Shown: piece by piece, positions 6,774-8,677 of the stretch | Position numbering within the stretch: the first letter of the stretch is position 1 | Layout: every line of letters starts with the position of its first letter | Assembly (NCBI GenBank): GCA_003497545.1 | Contig: DNNT01000056.1 | Coordinates: 7,619-16,295 of the forward strand | Length of the DNA stretch: 8,677 bases | DNA from: Arenimonas sp. | GTDB lineage: Bacteria > Pseudomonadota > Gammaproteobacteria > Xanthomonadales > Xanthomonadaceae | Reading direction: 5' to 3' | Program-made: the position numbers and the translations under genes | Notes under the pieces: model-generated | Told to the model about the DNA's origin: nothing | Seen by the model: the letters and a program-made list of their open reading frames with translations, nothing else | The model's database searches: none

Positions 6774-8113
6774 GCCAGCGCCTCCCCGGCCACCGCCACC
6801 ACTTCGCCGCGCAGCGAATTGGTGCGGGCCTCGGTGATGCGCAGGTCGACGAACTGGCCCACCAGGCGACGCGGGCCGGGGAAGTTCACGTTGCGCATGT
6901 TTTCGGTCTTGCCGGTGAGCTCGGCCGGGTCCTTGGCGCTGGGGCCCTCGACCAGCACGCGTTCGATGGTGCCCACCATGGCCTCGGAAATCCTGCGGGC
7001 GTTGGCGTTGATCGCCGCCTGCAGGCGCTGCAGGCGCGCATTCGCGACCTCGGCCGGCACCTCGTCGTGCAGGTTGGCGGCCGGCGTGCCGGGGCGGCGC
7101 GAATAGGCGAAGGAGAAGCTCTGGTCGAAGCCGACGTCCTCGATGAGCTTCATCGTCGCTTCGAAATCACGCTCGGTCTCGCCGGGGAAGCCGACGATGA
7201 AATCCGAACTGATGACGATGCCCGGCTTGGCCTCGCGCAGGCGGCGGATCTTGGCCTTGTATTCGAGCGCGGTGTGGCCGCGTTTCATCGCCGCCAGGAT
7301 GCGGTCCGAGCCCGACTGCACGGGCAGGTGCAGGAAGCTGGCCAGCTGCGGCACGTCGCGGTGCGCTTCGATCAGGCTGTCGGTGAACTCGACCGGGTGC
7401 GAGGTGGTGTAGCGGATGCGGCCCACGCCCTCGAGCTGGGCGATGGCGCGGACCAGCAGGGCCAGGTCGGCCTCGTCGCCGTCGGCGGTGGCGCCGCGGT
7501 AGGCGTTGACGTTCTGGCCCAGCAGATGGATTTCGCGCACGCCCTGCGCCGCCAGCTGGGCGCATTCGAGCAGCACGTCGTCGAAGGGGCGGCTCACTTC
7601 CTCGCCGCGGGTGTAGGGCACCACGCAGAAGGAGCAGTACTTGCTGCAGCCCTCGATGATCGAGACGAAGGCCGTGGGTCCTTCGGCGCGCGGCTCGGGC
7701 AAGCGGTCGAACTTCTCGATCTCGGGGAAGCTCACGTCCACCTGCGGGCGACCGCTGTCGCGCCGGGCGTCGATCATGCCGGGCAGGCGGTGCAGGGTCT
7801 GCGGGCCGAACACCAGGTCGACGAAGGGTGCGCGCTTGAGGATGGCCTCGCCTTCCTGGCTGGCGACGCAACCGCCGACGCCGATCAGCACCGGCTTGTC
7901 CTTCTTCAGGTGCTTCCAGCGGCCCAGCTGGGAGAACACCTTCTCCTGGGCCTTTTCGCGGATGGAGCAGGTGTTGACCAGGATGACGTCGGCCTCGGCC
8001 TCGTCCTGGGTCAGTTCCAGGCCGTGTTCGGCGGCGAGCACGTCGGCCATGCGGGCCGAGTCGTACTCGTTCATCTGGCAACCGTGGGTTTCGATATAAA
8101 GCTTCTTGGTCAT
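6770..8113 (-). CDS. miaB: tRNA-2-methylthio-N6-isopentenyladenosine(37) synthase MiaB
   Basis: Radical SAM methylthiotransferase that adds a methylthio group to i6A37 of tRNAs reading UNN codons. The 447 residues carry both iron-sulphur sites: the N-terminal UPF0004 cluster ligands C12 (HGCQMN), C49 (NTCSIRE) and C82 (GGCVAS), and the radical SAM triad C156-x3-C160-x2-C163 ([17 protein letters not shown]). A C-terminal TRAM domain follows (about 378-440). The start ATG at 8113 places the first cysteine at the usual distance. It heads the minus-strand operon and overlaps ybeZ by ATGA. The first ~15 codons use CTT, TAT, GAA and GGT, while the rest of the gene prefers C- or G-ending codons; the extreme N-terminus reads like Pseudomonas and the body like Xanthomonadales (from memory). 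See the finding on a sequence switch. Confidence 0.97.
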   Translation of the reverse strand: MTKKLYIETHGCQMNEYDSARMADVLAAEHGLELTQDEAEADVILVNTCSIREKAQEKVFSQLGRWKHLKKDKPVLIGVGGCVASQEGEAILKRAPFVDLVFGPQTLHRLPGMIDARRDSGRPQVDVSFPEIEKFDRLPEPRAEGPTAFVSIIEGCSKYCSFCVVPYTRGEEVSRPFDDVLLECAQLAAQGVREIHLLGQNVNAYRGATADGDEADLALLVRAIAQLEGVGRIRYTTSHPVEFTDSLIEAHRDVPQLASFLHLPVQSGSDRILAAMKRGHTALEYKAKIRRLREAKPGIVISSDFIVGFPGETERDFEATMKLIEDVGFDQSFSFAYSRRPGTPAANLHDEVPAEVANARLQRLQAAINANARRISEAMVGTIERVLVEGPSAKDPAELTGKTENMRNVNFPGPRRLVGQFVDLRITEARTNSLRGEVVAVAGEALA

Positions 8114-8147
8114 GCGCGCTCAAAAAGGGTGATTCGAAGAACCGCGC

Positions 8148-8153
8148 ATTATA
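8148..8153 (-). promoter_or_regulatory. -10 element for miaB operon
   Basis: A perfect TATAAT on the minus strand, 34 bases before the miaB ATG. Transcription would begin near 8141 with a leader of about 28 bases. At the 17-base spacing the -35 position holds TAGGAA (8176-8171), a poor match, so the promoter may need an activator or may be moderate. No strong ribosome site is visible before the ATG. Confidence 0.6.
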
Positions 8154-8172
8154 GGGAGCTAGTGCCAGGGTT

Positions 8173-8191
8173 CCTAGCGTTGGCTGCTAGG
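8173..8191. promoter_or_regulatory. Palindrome between the divergent miaB and DUF1820 promoters
   Basis: CCTAGC-N7-GCTAGG with perfect six-base arms (8173-8178 and 8186-8191). A further GCTAG half lies at 8158-8162. The palindrome overlaps the presumed -35 regions of both divergent promoters, where a shared operator would sit. No known regulator is recognised; it could be chance. Confidence 0.4.
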
Positions 8192-8206
8192 CGGCTATGC
8201 TATGAT
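8180..8206 (+). promoter_or_regulatory. Extended -10 promoter for the DUF1820 gene
   Basis: TATGAT at 8201-8206 is preceded by TGC (8198-8200), forming an extended -10. A partial -35 TTGGCT lies at 8180-8185 with a short 15-base spacer, so the extended -10 probably carries the promoter. Transcription would begin near 8213, about 36 bases before the ATG. Confidence 0.55.
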
Positions 8207-8248
8207 CCGCGCCCTTTCAATTAACCCATCGGTACGAACTGCATAGCC

Positions 8249-8575
8249 ATGAGCAAGCGCGAACCCATCTACAAGGTGATTTTCCTCAACCAGGGCCAGG
8301 TGTACGAAATGTACGCCAAGCAGATCTATCAAAGTGATCTGTGGGGCTTCCTGGAAGTGGAAGAGTTCGTCTTTGGCGAGCGCACGCAAGTGGTCGTCGA
8401 CCCGAGCGAAGAGAAGCTCAAGGCTCAGTTCGAAGGTGTCGTGCGCAGTTTTGTGCCGATGCATTCGATCGTGCGCATCGACGAAGTCGAGCGTCTTGGC
8501 ACGCCGAAAATCAGCGAAGCCCGCGGCGCGGTCGGCAATGTCATGCCGTTTCCGATGCCGATGCCGGAGAAGTAG
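8249..8575 (+). CDS. DUF1820 family protein
   Basis: A 108-residue soluble protein of the DUF1820 family, whose function is unknown. It shows the family opening KVIFLNQGQVYEMYAKQ (9-25), an aromatic-rich segment DLWGFLEVEEFVFGE (30-44), the VVDPSEEKL stretch (48-56), a conserved MHSIVRIDEVE (71-81), and a proline- and methionine-rich tail ending in MPFPMPMPEK. There is no signal peptide, membrane helix or cysteine. It is divergent from miaB. By hand count its GC is about 55% (133 of 240 bases, 8281-8520), against 68% (164 of 240) in miaB at 7741-7980. The wording is, from memory, nearly that of Pseudomonas proteins rather than the shorter-motif Xanthomonadales form. The start at 8249 is the only ATG consistent with the family N-terminus; the ribosome site is weak. 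Confidence 0.9.
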   Translation: MSKREPIYKVIFLNQGQVYEMYAKQIYQSDLWGFLEVEEFVFGERTQVVVDPSEEKLKAQFEGVVRSFVPMHSIVRIDEVERLGTPKISEARGAVGNVMPFPMPMPEK

Positions 8576-8610
8576 GCAGGAAAGCTTTTGAAATGAACTG
8601 GGTTGTTTGT

Positions 8611-8649
8611 GGCGAGGGAGCTTGCTCCCGCTGGGGCGCGAAGCGGCCC
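8611..8649. repeat. REP-type element, Pseudomonas-like double hairpin
   Basis: Two adjacent hairpins lie 35 bases after the DUF1820 stop. The first is GGGAGC (8616-8621), loop TT, GCTCCC (8624-8629), with a GGC-GA collar before it and GC after it. The second is GGGGCGC (8633-8639), loop GAA, GCGGCCC (8643-8649), with one G-G mismatch. The wording GTGGCGAGGGAGCTTGCTCC is that of REP elements abundant between genes in the P. fluorescens group (recalled, not searched). It may also help end DUF1820 transcription; a T run follows only at 8668-8672. Confidence 0.8.
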
Positions 8650-8677
8650 TAAACTCTGCAAACACCGTTTTTCTGAT

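Noticed and set aside
8162..8167. TGGCAC on the minus strand as a sigma-54 -24 box for miaB
   Set aside because: The matching -12 TTGC is missing at the required spacing (TCCC instead), and a perfect sigma-70 TATAAT lies nearby.
7067..8224. 385-residue plus-strand open frame
   Set aside because: It is antisense to miaB, whose cysteine motifs and domain order are unmistakable, and it runs through the divergent promoter region.
8590..8604. GAAATGAACTGGGTT as a fourth copy of the 5223-5339 repeat
   Set aside because: It needs a one-base gap and lacks the flanking GGG and GGTTCC parts; the similarity is short enough to be chance.

Overview
The window is about 8.7 kb of gene-dense chromosomal DNA from a high-GC gammaproteobacterium. 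The gene order miaB, ybeZ (phoH-like), ybeY, corC is the conserved gammaproteobacterial block. From memory, the wording of the MiaB body and of HemN (cysteine motif CFSPCFYCGC) is closest to Xanthomonadales/Lysobacteraceae. That lineage call is inference; no search was run.

Layout: eight genes on the minus strand are read from right to left, and one gene on the plus strand diverges at the right end. From right to left they are miaB (tRNA methylthiolation), ybeZ (PhoH ATPase), ybeY (rRNA endonuclease), a 173-base gap with three copies of a 20-base repeat, corC (CBS-domain protein), a DUF4105/Lnb-like membrane protein, corA (divalent-cation channel), hemN (oxygen-independent haem synthesis) and an Fnr/Anr-type oxygen sensor cut by the left edge. 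Junctions are tight: ATGA overlaps at miaB/ybeZ and ybeZ/ybeY, a 14-base overlap at corC/lnb-like, and 16 bases before corA. The hemN-fnr pair forms a second unit with its own Fnr-box promoter. The plus-strand gene at the right edge encodes a DUF1820 protein.

How the genes fit together: MiaB, YbeZ and YbeY act on tRNA and rRNA. CorC and CorA point to Mg2+ handling. The DUF4105 protein sits where E. coli and Pseudomonas carry lnt, and DUF4105 is the family of the Bacteroides lipoprotein N-acyltransferase Lnb, which makes it the most interesting protein here. HemN and Fnr form an anaerobic haem and regulation pair; a palindromic Fnr box lies so close to the hemN ATG that the message may be leaderless and the pair self-regulated.

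The last ~600 bases differ from the rest. GC falls from about 68% to about 55%, the DUF1820 protein reads like the Pseudomonas form, and it is followed by a hairpin pair that looks like a Pseudomonas REP element. The switch appears to fall inside the first codons of miaB. It is either a horizontal exchange or an assembly chimera and should be resolved before the miaB upstream region is interpreted.
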